64,000 nt of DNA, taken from contig NZ_RBAM01000013.1 of the NCBI RefSeq assembly GCF_003626645.1, forward strand, positions 62,001 to 126,000, in the 5' to 3' direction. Positions within the stretch are counted from its first letter, which is position 1, and each line of letters starts with the position of its first letter. The stretch is from Streptomyces klenkii (GTDB lineage: Bacteria; Actinomycetota; Actinomycetes; Streptomycetales; Streptomycetaceae). The position numbers and the translations under genes are program-made. Shown here piece by piece: positions 33,681-42,033 of the stretch. The notes beneath the pieces were generated by a model. It worked only from the letters and a program-made list of their open reading frames with translations, searched no databases and was not told where the DNA came from.

Positions 33681-34525
33681 GACCCGCCCTCTGCGCCGGC
33701 GGGCTTGCGCCCCCACGCGTAGACCGTGAGCGAGCGGAGGTCGGTGAATCCGGGATCCGCGCACAGGTCCATGACCGCGTCGACGTCGGCCTGCGTCAGG
33801 AGGCCGGCGCCGACCAGGTAGGCGCCCTCCTGCCGGATGTTGGCGGCGGCCAGCGCGCCGTAGGGGCCACGCTCGCCCAGGCAGTTCGCCCGCGTCAGGA
33901 CCTCGATGTCGCGCAGGCCGGCGCGCGCCAGCTGGGACGGGAGCGTCTGCGCCCACCGGTGCATGTCGGAGCCCTGGGCGGTCCAGCTCGTCTCCATGGC
34001 GCCGAAGAAGCGCCGGACCGGCTCGTGCACCGAGCCCGCCGCGGGCATGAGCAGCGGCTCGCCGAGCGCCAGGCCGCCGCCGGGCTTGAGCCACCGCACG
34101 GCCCTGGCGACCAGTTCCTCGCGCTCGGGCAGGTGGCAGAAGGTGAACCGCGAGTGCACCAGGTCGAACGAGCCGGGCGCGAAGTCGAGCTCGCGGATGT
34201 CGCCGGCGCGCCATTCGAGGTTGGCGCGGTCGGTGTCGGCCAGATACCGGGTGTCCATGTCGACGGCGAGGACGGAGCCGTCCGGGCACTGGTCGGCGGT
34301 CCAGCGCGCGACGGAGCCGGCGCCCGCCCCGATCTCCAGGCACCGCCAGTCGCGGCCGAGCCCGAGCTTCCCCAGCACGGTGCGGGTGTCGGGATCGCCC
34401 CACGCCTGGAGCAGCCGCAGCCGCTCGAACTCCTCCGGTGTGTCCTTGCTGAGCGCGCCCGACGCGTAGTCGGTCGCCAGAGTCGTCACTGTACGGCTCG
34501 GTGTACGGCTCGCTGTACGGCTCAT
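33677..34525 (-). CDS. SAM-dependent class I methyltransferase
   Basis: 282 residues. Motif I CLEIGAGAGSVARW, motif II VLAVDMDTRYL and the motif IV region SFDLVHSRFTFCHLPERE are clear, followed by WLKPGGGLALGEPLL. UbiE/Coq5-like fold. It probably O- or N-methylates an intermediate, or a free carboxylate. The first residues SRTASRTPSRT come from a 3x12-bp repeat. ATG 34525 overlaps the amidase stop (ATGA) with GGGG at good spacing. Confidence 0.88.
   Translation of the reverse strand: MSRTASRTPSRTVTTLATDYASGALSKDTPEEFERLRLLQAWGDPDTRTVLGKLGLGRDWRCLEIGAGAGSVARWTADQCPDGSVLAVDMDTRYLADTDRANLEWRAGDIRELDFAPGSFDLVHSRFTFCHLPEREELVARAVRWLKPGGGLALGEPLLMPAAGSVHEPVRRFFGAMETSWTAQGSDMHRWAQTLPSQLARAGLRDIEVLTRANCLGERGPYGALAAANIRQEGAYLVGAGLLTQADVDAVMDLCADPGFTDLRSLTVYAWGRKPAGAEGGS
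34489..34524. repeat. Three 12-bp tandem repeats at the methyltransferase 5' end
   Basis: Units 34489-34500, 34501-34512 and 34513-34524 share TGTACGGCTC and encode SRTASRTPSRT. The array abuts the overlapping ATGA start/stop, so a change in copy number would lengthen the N-terminus without a frameshift. Confidence 0.75.
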
Positions 34526-36015
34526 GAGTTCCCCCCTGTACGCCCTGCGGGCGCCCCTGTGCGGCCGAGGCCGATGCCCGTATCCATGCCCTGCGGGCGG
34601 CGGTGCCGCTCCCCCAGTTCCGCCTCCAGCACCTCGGCCACGCGGAACACGGTCGCCTCGTCGTGGGCCCGCCCGACGATCTGGAGGCCGATGGGCAGCC
34701 CGTCCGCGGCGAACCCGATCGGCAGCGACAGGGCCGGATGGCCGGTGACGCTGAAGGGGATCGTCTGCATGTCGTTGGCGAGCTTGGGCGGCGGCCAGTT
34801 CTCGGGGAAGTCGCTCCAGCGCGCCGCGGTGGTCTGGCCGCACACGGTCACCAGGACGTCGTGCCGCTCGAACACGGTCTCGTCGAGCCGCCGCTTGAGC
34901 CATTGCCGTACGTCCAGGGCGCGCAGGTAGTCGGCCGCCGCGATCCCGGCGCCGGGCATCACCCGCTGGTACGTGTAGCGCCCGAACGAGCGCGGCCGGC
35001 GGCGCAGGTCGTCCTGGTGGACCGCGAAGGCCTCCGCCGCGAAGACGACGCGCCCGCACGCGTTGAACACGTCGTACGGCGGCAGCGTGACCTCCTCGAC
35101 GGACGCGCCGTGTCCGCCGAGCACGCCGAGCGCCCGCTCGATGCCGGCGGTGATCTCCGGCATCGTCAGGGGGTCGTCGGCGTACCAGCCCGGCGACGTG
35201 GCCACGCGCAGCCCGGCGACCCCGCGGCCCAGGGCGGACATCCAGTCCGGGGCCGGGGCGCCGGCGGTGCGCGGATCGGCCGGGTCGGCGCCCGCGACCA
35301 CGTGCAGCGCGGCGGCCGCGTCGGCGACGGTCCAGGTCAGCGGCCCGAAGTGGTCGAGCGTCCGCGACAGGGTCTGGACGCCGTGCCCGGACACCCGCCC
35401 GTAGGTCGGCTTGAGCCCGACCGCGGCGCAGTGGAACGCCGGGCCGCGGGTGGAGCCGCTGGTGTCGGAGCCGATGGTGACGCGGGTCAGCCCCGCGGCG
35501 ACCGCCGCGCCCGAACCCGACGAGGAGCCGCTGGGGACGTGCTCCTCGCTCCACGGGTTGCGGGCGGGCGGGACCGGCAGGTCGAAGCTGGGGCCGCCGA
35601 CCGCGAACTCGAAGGTGGTCAGCTTGCCCAGCCCGACCGCGCCCCCGGCGCGCAGGCGGCTCTCCACCGTGCTGTCCGCGCGGGCCACGTCGTCGGTCCG
35701 CAGCCACGAGGCGTTCGTGGTGGGCACGCCCTCCGCGTCGAAGATGTCCTTCAGTGCGTACGGGATGCCGTGCATCGGGCCGCGGTCGGTGCCGGCCCGC
35801 AGGTCGCGGTCGGCGGCGGCGGCCCGCTCCAGCGCGGTCTCCTCCGTGACCAGGATGAAGGCGTGCAGCGCGGGGTCGAACCGGGCGATCCGGTCGAGGG
35901 CGTGCCGGGTGAGCTCGACGGAGGTGAGCTCACCCGACCGCAGGAGCGCCCCCGCCTCGGGAACGGACAGCTCGTGCAGTGCCGTTGCCTGCCGAGCCGA
36001 GGGCATGTCAGGCAC
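34522..36015 (-). CDS. Amidase-signature family hydrolase
   Basis: 497 residues. The Ser-Ser-Lys machinery is present: YALKDIFD (Lys), the SGSSSGSGAAVAAG glycine/serine loop, and TIGSDTSGSTRGPA (cis-Ser and nucleophile). The C-terminal GHPALSLPIGFAADGLPIGLQIVG is typical. It could hydrolyse an amide or move ammonia or an acyl group on a pathway intermediate. GTG 36015 has GAGGAG 7 bases upstream and overlaps the small AtzG-like gene by 8 bp. Pairing with an AtzG-like subunit recalls AtzE-AtzG, where the small protein stabilises the amidase. Confidence 0.9.
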   Translation of the reverse strand: MPDMPSARQATALHELSVPEAGALLRSGELTSVELTRHALDRIARFDPALHAFILVTEETALERAAAADRDLRAGTDRGPMHGIPYALKDIFDAEGVPTTNASWLRTDDVARADSTVESRLRAGGAVGLGKLTTFEFAVGGPSFDLPVPPARNPWSEEHVPSGSSSGSGAAVAAGLTRVTIGSDTSGSTRGPAFHCAAVGLKPTYGRVSGHGVQTLSRTLDHFGPLTWTVADAAAALHVVAGADPADPRTAGAPAPDWMSALGRGVAGLRVATSPGWYADDPLTMPEITAGIERALGVLGGHGASVEEVTLPPYDVFNACGRVVFAAEAFAVHQDDLRRRPRSFGRYTYQRVMPGAGIAAADYLRALDVRQWLKRRLDETVFERHDVLVTVCGQTTAARWSDFPENWPPPKLANDMQTIPFSVTGHPALSLPIGFAADGLPIGLQIVGRAHDEATVFRVAEVLEAELGERHRRPQGMDTGIGLGRTGAPAGRTGGNS

Positions 36016-36301
36016 CCGGTCTCTCCTCGTCGTCGCCCGTACGGATCTCCCCACCCGTACGGCCGTGCTGATCGGTCCGGCCGGTCCGGCCGGTCTCCAC
36101 GCCCCGCAGCAGCGCGGTCATGTCCCGCAGCCCGCGGTAGCCGGCGAGGACGCCGCCCTTGAGGTCGGCGGGCACCTCGATGCCCAGCCGGCCGGTGAGG
36201 GCGTCGAACTCCGCCTCGGCGGCGGACTCCGCCACGGCAGCGGGATTCGCCACCGCCGCGGAGTCCGCCACGAGCGCCGCGCGGGCGTCGTCAGTTGCCA
36301 T
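36008..36301 (-). CDS. AtzG-like small subunit partnered with the amidase
   Basis: 97 residues. FDALTGRLGIEVPADLKGGVLAGYRGLRDMTALLRG matches the AtzG/DUF4089 helical pattern (a short Gly-hydrophobic-Pro motif, then a helix with Arg-Leu spacing). The last ~30 residues are a charged Arg/Gly/Thr tail. It overlaps both the aminopeptidase stop (11 bp) and the amidase start. It probably binds the amidase. ATG 36301 is chosen; GTG 36316 is an alternative and neither has a strong ribosome site. Confidence 0.68.
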   Translation of the reverse strand: MATDDARAALVADSAAVANPAAVAESAAEAEFDALTGRLGIEVPADLKGGVLAGYRGLRDMTALLRGVETGRTGRTDQHGRTGGEIRTGDDEERPGA

Positions 36302-37799
36302 CGAGGCCCGGCTCACGGGGGCCCGCCTCGCGCTGGGCGGCGAGCCAGGACTCGACCTCGTGCGACTCGGTCGGCAGCGCCTCGGTCAGCAGGCGGTTGC
36401 CGGTGGCGGTGATCAGGACGTCGTCCTCGATGCGCACGCCGATGCCGCGCAGTTCCTCGGGCACCAGCTCGTCGTGCGGCTGGAGGTAGAGGCCGGGCTC
36501 CATGGTCAGGACGTGGTTCTCGCGCAGGACGCCGCGGCCGTAGTGCTCGGGCCGGGCGTGGCCGCAGTCGTGGACGTCCAGGCCGAGCATGTGGCCGAAG
36601 CCGTGCAGCGACCAGCGGCGGTACGCGATCGACTCCGGGTCCATGGCCTCCTCCACGCTGCCCTTGAGGATGCCGAGGCTGACGAGGCCCTCGGCGAGCA
36701 CCCGGTTGCAGGTCGCCTGGATCTCCGCGAAGGCGGTGCCGGGGGCCATCTTGGCGAGGCCGGCGGTCCGCGACGCGTGCACGATGTCGTACACGTCGCG
36801 CTGGGCCTTGGTGAACGTGCCGGAGACCGGCAGGACGCGGGTGACGTCGGCGGTGTAGCCGTTGTTGTTCTCGATGCCCATGTCCATGAGCAGGATCTGC
36901 CCGGGCTCGACGACGGCGTTGTTGTGCGACCAGTGCAGGATCGTGGAGCGGGGGCCGCCGGCGGCGATGGAGCTGTAGCCGAGGCTGTTGCCGACGATGC
37001 GCGCGCGCCAGGTCATGATGCCCTCGATGTACCGCTCGGGGGTCGGCGCGTCGGGGCGCAGCCGCCGGGCGATGTCCTCGAAGCCGAGGATCGTGGCGTC
37101 GACGGCCTCCTGGAGCTGGGCGATCTCCCACTCGTCCTTCTCCAGCCGCAGCTCGGACAGGACGCTGGCGAGCATGGCGTCGCGCTCGGCGTTCTCGGCG
37201 GTGGCGGGCAGCGCGCCGCGCTCCAGGCCGCCGTCGATGCCGGTGTCGTAGCCGCGCAGGACGCGCGTCCGGTCCGAGTCCGCCACCTTGGCGAGCGCCG
37301 CGGGCAGTTCGTCCAGGGGGCGCGTGGCGATGCCGAGGATGGCGGACTTCTCCTCCGGGGAGAAGCGCCGGCCGTGCCAGATCTCGCCGTCCATCCGGTC
37401 CAGGTACGCGGCGCCGGCCCGGTGGTCCAGGCGCGGCTGTACGTAGAGGACGGCGTCGTGGCCGGTGGCCGCCGGGTGCATGATCAGGACGGCGTGCGGC
37501 TCCTGATCGCCCGTCAGCCACAGGAAGTCGCTGCCGGCCCGGAACTCGTAAGGGGCGCCGAAGGTGCGCGAGCGGTGGCTGCCCGTGGGGATCACGAGGG
37601 TGTCGCCCGGGAAGGCCGCGGAGAGCCGGGCCCGGCGGCGGGCGAGGTGCGCAACGTGCGCTACGGGCGTGAGGTCGATGTCCTCCTCCTCGCGCCAGCC
37701 GGAGGCCATCAGGTCGAGGAACTTCCGCGGGATCTGCGCGTCGTGGGCGCCCGAGATCTCGTCGCGTCCGATGTTCGCCCTGTTCGCCTTGCTTGCCAT
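36291..37799 (-). CDS. Xaa-Pro aminopeptidase (M24B, PepP type)
   Basis: 502 residues, full length. The N-terminal creatinase-like domain (~45-220) precedes the pita-bread domain with all five metal ligands visible: LLMDMGIENNNGYTADVTRV (two Asp), HGFGHMLGLDVHDCGH (His), TMEPGLY (Glu) and RIEDDVLIT (Glu). It removes N-terminal residues before proline. Inside a biosynthetic operon it could trim a precursor, or be a spare target if the product inhibits aminopeptidases. GGGAGG precedes ATG 37799. It lies 35 bp after the cyclodeaminase-family gene. Confidence 0.93.
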   Translation of the reverse strand: MASKANRANIGRDEISGAHDAQIPRKFLDLMASGWREEEDIDLTPVAHVAHLARRRARLSAAFPGDTLVIPTGSHRSRTFGAPYEFRAGSDFLWLTGDQEPHAVLIMHPAATGHDAVLYVQPRLDHRAGAAYLDRMDGEIWHGRRFSPEEKSAILGIATRPLDELPAALAKVADSDRTRVLRGYDTGIDGGLERGALPATAENAERDAMLASVLSELRLEKDEWEIAQLQEAVDATILGFEDIARRLRPDAPTPERYIEGIMTWRARIVGNSLGYSSIAAGGPRSTILHWSHNNAVVEPGQILLMDMGIENNNGYTADVTRVLPVSGTFTKAQRDVYDIVHASRTAGLAKMAPGTAFAEIQATCNRVLAEGLVSLGILKGSVEEAMDPESIAYRRWSLHGFGHMLGLDVHDCGHARPEHYGRGVLRENHVLTMEPGLYLQPHDELVPEELRGIGVRIEDDVLITATGNRLLTEALPTESHEVESWLAAQREAGPREPGLDGN

Positions 37800-37834
37800 G
37801 CGATTCCCTCCCTTGGTCGGGGGCGTACCGGCGC

Positions 37835-38818
37835 TCACGGGGCAGCACCCGTCAGCCGGAAACCCTCGAAGTCGTCGCGCCCTGCCAGATGGGCACAAGT
37901 GATCAAATCAAGATACGCGCACCCGGTCGAGGCGAAGATCGTTCCCTGCTTGGTGAACTCCCCGGCGCCCGGGGCGAAGAGGGCGTCGAGCTCGATCGCC
38001 CGGGCGTGGCTCTCTCCGGCCTCGGCGAGCGCCGTGCGCAGGTCCTCGACGATCACGACGCTGCTGCGCAGCAGCTCGGCGGAGACCTCCCGCGACGCGG
38101 TGGTGTGCGCCCCCATGCAGTTGATGTGCACGTGGGCGGGCAGGCCGTCCCCGATCGGCAGCGGGCGCACCGAAGTGGTCGCCGTCGACAGGATGTCGGC
38201 GCCCCGGGCGGCGTCCTCGGCCGACCGGGCCACCACCACGCCGGCGTGCCGGCCGCCGGCGGCGGCCATCTCCTCGACGTCGCGGGCGAAGGCCGCCGCG
38301 CGGTCCGGGTCGCGGGACCAGACCCGGACCTCGGCGAGGTCGCGCACCGCGGAGACGCCGAGGTACTGCTGGCGCGCCTGGACGCCCGACCCGATGATGC
38401 CCAGGACCCGGCTCTCCGGGGCGGCGCACCGGTCCGTCACCAGCGCCGTGACGGCCGCGCACTTGAGGTTGGTGACGGTGTCGCCGTCCAGCGTGCCCAG
38501 GAAGCGTCCGGTGGACGCGGAGAACACGGGCACGACGGAGGTGACGGTCGCGCGGCGGCCCGGTACGGGGGACGCCACGATCGTCGCGACCTTGTTGACG
38601 TAGAGGTCGTGGTCGGGCGACACGGCGGGCATCGAGATGAACTTCGCGCCCGCGGCGTCCTCTACGGTCTCCCGCGGCGGGACCAGCATCCGGCTCACGG
38701 CGCCGCTGCGGAGCGCGTCGCGCATGGCCCCGGCCAGGGACCGGACGAGGGTCACGGACCCTGCGGAGGCGGGGCCGGGCGCCTCCGCGGGGTCCGTCAT
38801 CCGCATGCAGTCCGTCAT
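37835..38818 (-). CDS. Ornithine cyclodeaminase / mu-crystallin family NAD(P)-dependent enzyme
   Basis: 327 residues. KFISMPAVSPDHDLYVNKVAT, LDGDTVTNLKCAAVTALVT, the Rossmann GIIGSGVQARQQYLG and HINCMGAHTTASREV define the family. Members act as ornithine cyclodeaminase, ketimine reductase, alanine dehydrogenase or SbnB-type amino-acid dehydrogenases. The enzyme could make proline or a related imino acid, or reduce an imine in the pathway. ATG 38818 overlaps the oxoamine synthase stop (ATGA); ATGs at 38806 and 38800 are alternatives. Confidence 0.9.
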   Translation of the reverse strand: MTDCMRMTDPAEAPGPASAGSVTLVRSLAGAMRDALRSGAVSRMLVPPRETVEDAAGAKFISMPAVSPDHDLYVNKVATIVASPVPGRRATVTSVVPVFSASTGRFLGTLDGDTVTNLKCAAVTALVTDRCAAPESRVLGIIGSGVQARQQYLGVSAVRDLAEVRVWSRDPDRAAAFARDVEEMAAAGGRHAGVVVARSAEDAARGADILSTATTSVRPLPIGDGLPAHVHINCMGAHTTASREVSAELLRSSVVIVEDLRTALAEAGESHARAIELDALFAPGAGEFTKQGTIFASTGCAYLDLITCAHLAGRDDFEGFRLTGAAP

Positions 38819-40080
38819 GCGGGCCCGTCCAGCACGTCGTCCAGTACGTCTTCGAGGACGGTGACGAAGTCCTCCGTCATGGCGGTGGTCATGTCGCCCC
38901 GCAGCATCAGCCGGACGCCTGCCCGGCCGCGCGGGACGACCGGGAAGAACATCGCCGAGCAGTAGTAGCCGCGCCGGTAGAGCTCGGTGGAGAGCCGTAC
39001 CGCCTTCTCGTTCTCGCCGACCGTGACGAACTTGATGTGCGAGCCGGTGCCGCGGACGTCGCGGCCCTTCATCCGCCGGTCGAAGATCGCGATGTTCTCG
39101 GCGAGTTGCCGCTGGCGCACTCCGAGCTCCGGTGAGCGGTGGACGGCGATGCTGCCCAGGGTCGTGCCGATGGCGCCGGTGCGCATCCCCTGGGACCAGC
39201 CCATCGGGCCGGAGCGGTAGAGGAAGTCGAAGACGCTCGACGAGCCGAGCATGGCGATGCCGCCGGTGCTGCCGAAGGCCTTGGCGGTCGAGGCGACGAT
39301 CATGGTGCGTTCGTCGAGCTCCCGGAACACCGACCGGGCGTAGCCCTCGCCGTTGGGGCCCTGTGTGGAGAGGGCGTGCGAGTCGTCCAGATAGACGTAC
39401 ATGCCGTACTTCTCCTGGAGGGACTTGATGCCCTCCAGGTCGGCGAGGCCGCCGGTGGAGTACGCGCCCTCGCACACGTAGGCCACGCGCGGGTACTTGC
39501 GGCACACGTCTTCGAGGAACTGCATGTCGTTGTGCGGGCTGGTCAGCACCATCGTCTCGTCGGCCACGACCGGCTTGACGAAGTTCATCGAGAAGTGCGC
39601 GAACCGGTCGAACACCATGACCAGCGGCTCGCTGTCGGTGAGGTGCCCGGAGGCCAGCAGGGGCAGCACGGCGGCGCTGGTGACGCCGCAGGAGATCGAC
39701 GGCAGGACGGGCCCGCCGAACAGGCCGGCGAGCTCCTCCTCCAGGCGGTGCGCGGCCTCCAGGCGGATCCGGAACTCGGCCATGGCCAGCCCCGTGATCT
39801 GCTCCTCCCGCAGGGCCGCGACGCCGGCCTCGACGACGGTCGGGTGGCTGTTCAGGCCGAGGTAGGAGCACGAGGAGAGGTTGAGGAACTCGTGCCCGGT
39901 GCGGACGTCGCGCAGCCGGTTCTGGCCGTTCGTGGCGTCGACGCGGATGTCGAGCATCCCGTGGTCGCCGGCGAGCTTCCAGGCGGCCTCGCCGGCCGGG
40001 ACCATGCGCTGGTTGTTCCGGAACCGGTGCGGTCCCATCACCGTCTCGGCCTCCGGGCCGGTCACGGTGTCGTCGCTCAT
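38815..40080 (-). CDS. PLP-dependent alpha-oxoamine synthase (AONS/KBL family)
   Basis: 421 residues. CSYLGLNSHPTVVEAG, VCEGAYSTGGLADLEG, YLDDSHALSTQGPNGEG (Asp and His stacking on PLP) and ASTAKAFGSTGG (Schiff-base Lys) are the canonical motifs. The family condenses an acyl-CoA with an amino acid, losing CO2, to give an alpha-aminoketone. In ketomemicin biosynthesis a homologous enzyme builds the ketomethylene bond between two amino-acid-like halves. Here it is likely the core bond-forming step. GAGGG precedes ATG 40080, which overlaps the upstream stop. Confidence 0.92.
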   Translation of the reverse strand: MSDDTVTGPEAETVMGPHRFRNNQRMVPAGEAAWKLAGDHGMLDIRVDATNGQNRLRDVRTGHEFLNLSSCSYLGLNSHPTVVEAGVAALREEQITGLAMAEFRIRLEAAHRLEEELAGLFGGPVLPSISCGVTSAAVLPLLASGHLTDSEPLVMVFDRFAHFSMNFVKPVVADETMVLTSPHNDMQFLEDVCRKYPRVAYVCEGAYSTGGLADLEGIKSLQEKYGMYVYLDDSHALSTQGPNGEGYARSVFRELDERTMIVASTAKAFGSTGGIAMLGSSSVFDFLYRSGPMGWSQGMRTGAIGTTLGSIAVHRSPELGVRQRQLAENIAIFDRRMKGRDVRGTGSHIKFVTVGENEKAVRLSTELYRRGYYCSAMFFPVVPRGRAGVRLMLRGDMTTAMTEDFVTVLEDVLDDVLDGPA

Positions 40081-41972
40081 GAGTTTCCCTCGTTCCGTGC
40101 GCCCTCGCGGGGCGCCGCCGTGCCGGGCTCGCGCAGGAAGGCACCCAGGCGCGCGAGCGCCTCGCGGGCCTTGGCCAGGCGCGAGTGGTGCATGTGCCAG
40201 ACGTGGACCATGCCCGGCCACACCTCGATGGAGACCGGGGAGCCGGCGGCGGCCAGCTTCGCGGCGAACCGCTCGGAGTCGCTGTGCAGCATCTCCCGCT
40301 CGCCGACCTGGATGAGCACCGGCGGGAAGCCGTGCGGGTCGCCGTAGTGCGGGGAGGCGTACGGGGTCTCGGGGGCGGTTCCGTCGAGGTAGGCCTCGGC
40401 GACGTCGTCGACCACCGACCGGGACATGAGCGGGTCGATGTCCTCCTTCGTCGTGAAGGTCTCCCCCGTGCCGGCCAGGTCCGTCCAGGGCGAGACGACG
40501 GCGGCGGCCGCGGGCATGGGCAGCCCGCGGTCCCGGGCGGCGAGCAGGGCCGCGAGCAGGAGGCCGCCGCCGGCGGAGTCGCCGGCCATGACGATCGACT
40601 CGGGTGCCCGGCCCTCGTCCAGCAGGGCCGCGTAGACGGCCACGGCGTCCTCGACGGGCGCGGGGAACTTGTGCTCCGGGGCCCGGCGGTACTGCGGGTG
40701 CAGGAACGCGCAGCCGGCGCTGCGCGCGGCCTCGGCGACCATGCTGCCGTGGCTGGTCTGCGTGCCGAACACGTAGCCGCCGCCGTGCAGCCAGATGCCG
40801 ATGCGGGCGGGGTCGGCGTCCGGCGGGGTGAGCACGTAGGCGGGCACGCCGCCCGCCTCGCGCTCGGTCACCCGGACGTCCGCGGCCACCGGGGTGCCCC
40901 ACTGGTCGTAGAACGTGCGGCCCTCGAAGAGGTCCTCGGGCCAGTCGTCCGCGTTCAGCAGGTCGAGCAGGTCCGCGAGTTCGGCCTCGTCGGCGGGGCT
41001 CATGGCCGGGGCGTCCGGCCGGTGCAGCAGTGACATGGCGTGCCTCTTGCCGGGCGTGGCGGGGCTCTGGGCGGCGAGGGCGGTGTCCACACCACGGTGG
41101 TAGCGGTTGTGGTCCGGGGTGTCCAGGTCCGGCACCTTGACCTTGACCTCGGGAATGTCCAGGCGGTAGTGGCGGTACCAGTTGTTGAGGTTCTCGCCGT
41201 CGGTGAACTGGAGCTCGATGTGGCGCAGGGGGCGCTTGCCGGGCTGTGCCGGGTCCGCGAGGCGCGGTGTCGAGCCGGCGTGCGCGAGGCCGCCGTCGAC
41301 CTCGTTGTTGAGGACGACCATGACCATGTCGCCCTTGAGGTCGACGTCCAGGGCGACGGCGTGGCGGGCGAGGACGGCCTCGGTGTGCTCCTGCTTGACC
41401 GCGACGTTGTAGCTGTGCGGCATGAGCTCGATCAGGTCGGCCGGGTCGACGCCGTTCTCGCGGCAGTACGCGCTGGTGTCGCACACGATCGGCAGGCCGC
41501 CGTCGATGTTGGTGTTGGGGCCGTAGACGTTGCCGATGAACGTCGTGGCGGAGTCGAAGTGGACGCACTTGGTGGTCAGGAACTCGCGCGACTCGGTGTG
41601 GTCGGAGTTGGGCGTGAAGCTGGTGTTCTTGTTGAAGCCGTCCACGTCCATGCTCGCGACCTGGTCGTAGCCCATGGGCAGCGGCGAGTGCGGTGCGGGG
41701 TCGACCGCGGCGGCGAAGGCGCGGAAGACCGCCTCGAAGTAGTCGCGCACGGCGGCGGCGTCGGCCTCGCGGTGGATGTCCAGGCCGTGCCGGTCGAGCA
41801 GGGCGCTCGCGCCGTGGCAGACGGCCAGGCCGGCGCCGTCGGCGACCAGTTCCACCAGGCGCGCGACGAGCGCGTCGGGCACGCCGGCGAAGCGCCCGTC
41901 GGTCAGCTCGACGGGGTACGTGGAGACGTCGACCATGGCCTGGTGCGCGACGTCGGTCATCGGGGTGCTCAC
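40077..41972 (-). CDS. Fusion: putative Fe(II)/2OG oxygenase domain + HSL-type alpha/beta hydrolase
   Basis: 631 residues in one uninterrupted frame. Residues ~1-300 look like an Fe(II)/2OG oxygenase of the TauD/clavaminate-synthase shape: CVHFDSAT (HxD), VDGGLAHAGS (distal His) and RHIELQF (Arg for 2OG). Residues ~313-631 are an HSL-family esterase: IWLHGGGYVFG, AGDSAGGGLLLA (nucleophile) and MVHVWHMH. GTG 41972 has GGAGG upstream. An internal ATG at 41036 with AAGAGG 6 bases before it would give a free esterase, so full-length and short products may both be made. The oxygenase assignment is less sure than the esterase. Confidence 0.8.
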   Translation of the reverse strand: MSTPMTDVAHQAMVDVSTYPVELTDGRFAGVPDALVARLVELVADGAGLAVCHGASALLDRHGLDIHREADAAAVRDYFEAVFRAFAAAVDPAPHSPLPMGYDQVASMDVDGFNKNTSFTPNSDHTESREFLTTKCVHFDSATTFIGNVYGPNTNIDGGLPIVCDTSAYCRENGVDPADLIELMPHSYNVAVKQEHTEAVLARHAVALDVDLKGDMVMVVLNNEVDGGLAHAGSTPRLADPAQPGKRPLRHIELQFTDGENLNNWYRHYRLDIPEVKVKVPDLDTPDHNRYHRGVDTALAAQSPATPGKRHAMSLLHRPDAPAMSPADEAELADLLDLLNADDWPEDLFEGRTFYDQWGTPVAADVRVTEREAGGVPAYVLTPPDADPARIGIWLHGGGYVFGTQTSHGSMVAEAARSAGCAFLHPQYRRAPEHKFPAPVEDAVAVYAALLDEGRAPESIVMAGDSAGGGLLLAALLAARDRGLPMPAAAAVVSPWTDLAGTGETFTTKEDIDPLMSRSVVDDVAEAYLDGTAPETPYASPHYGDPHGFPPVLIQVGEREMLHSDSERFAAKLAAAGSPVSIEVWPGMVHVWHMHHSRLAKAREALARLGAFLREPGTAAPREGARNEGNS

Positions 41973-42033
41973 AGTGTCCTCCACGGGTGCCGGCCCGGTT
42001 GTACGGGACCGGGGCCGGCGTAGGTTCGGTGGG

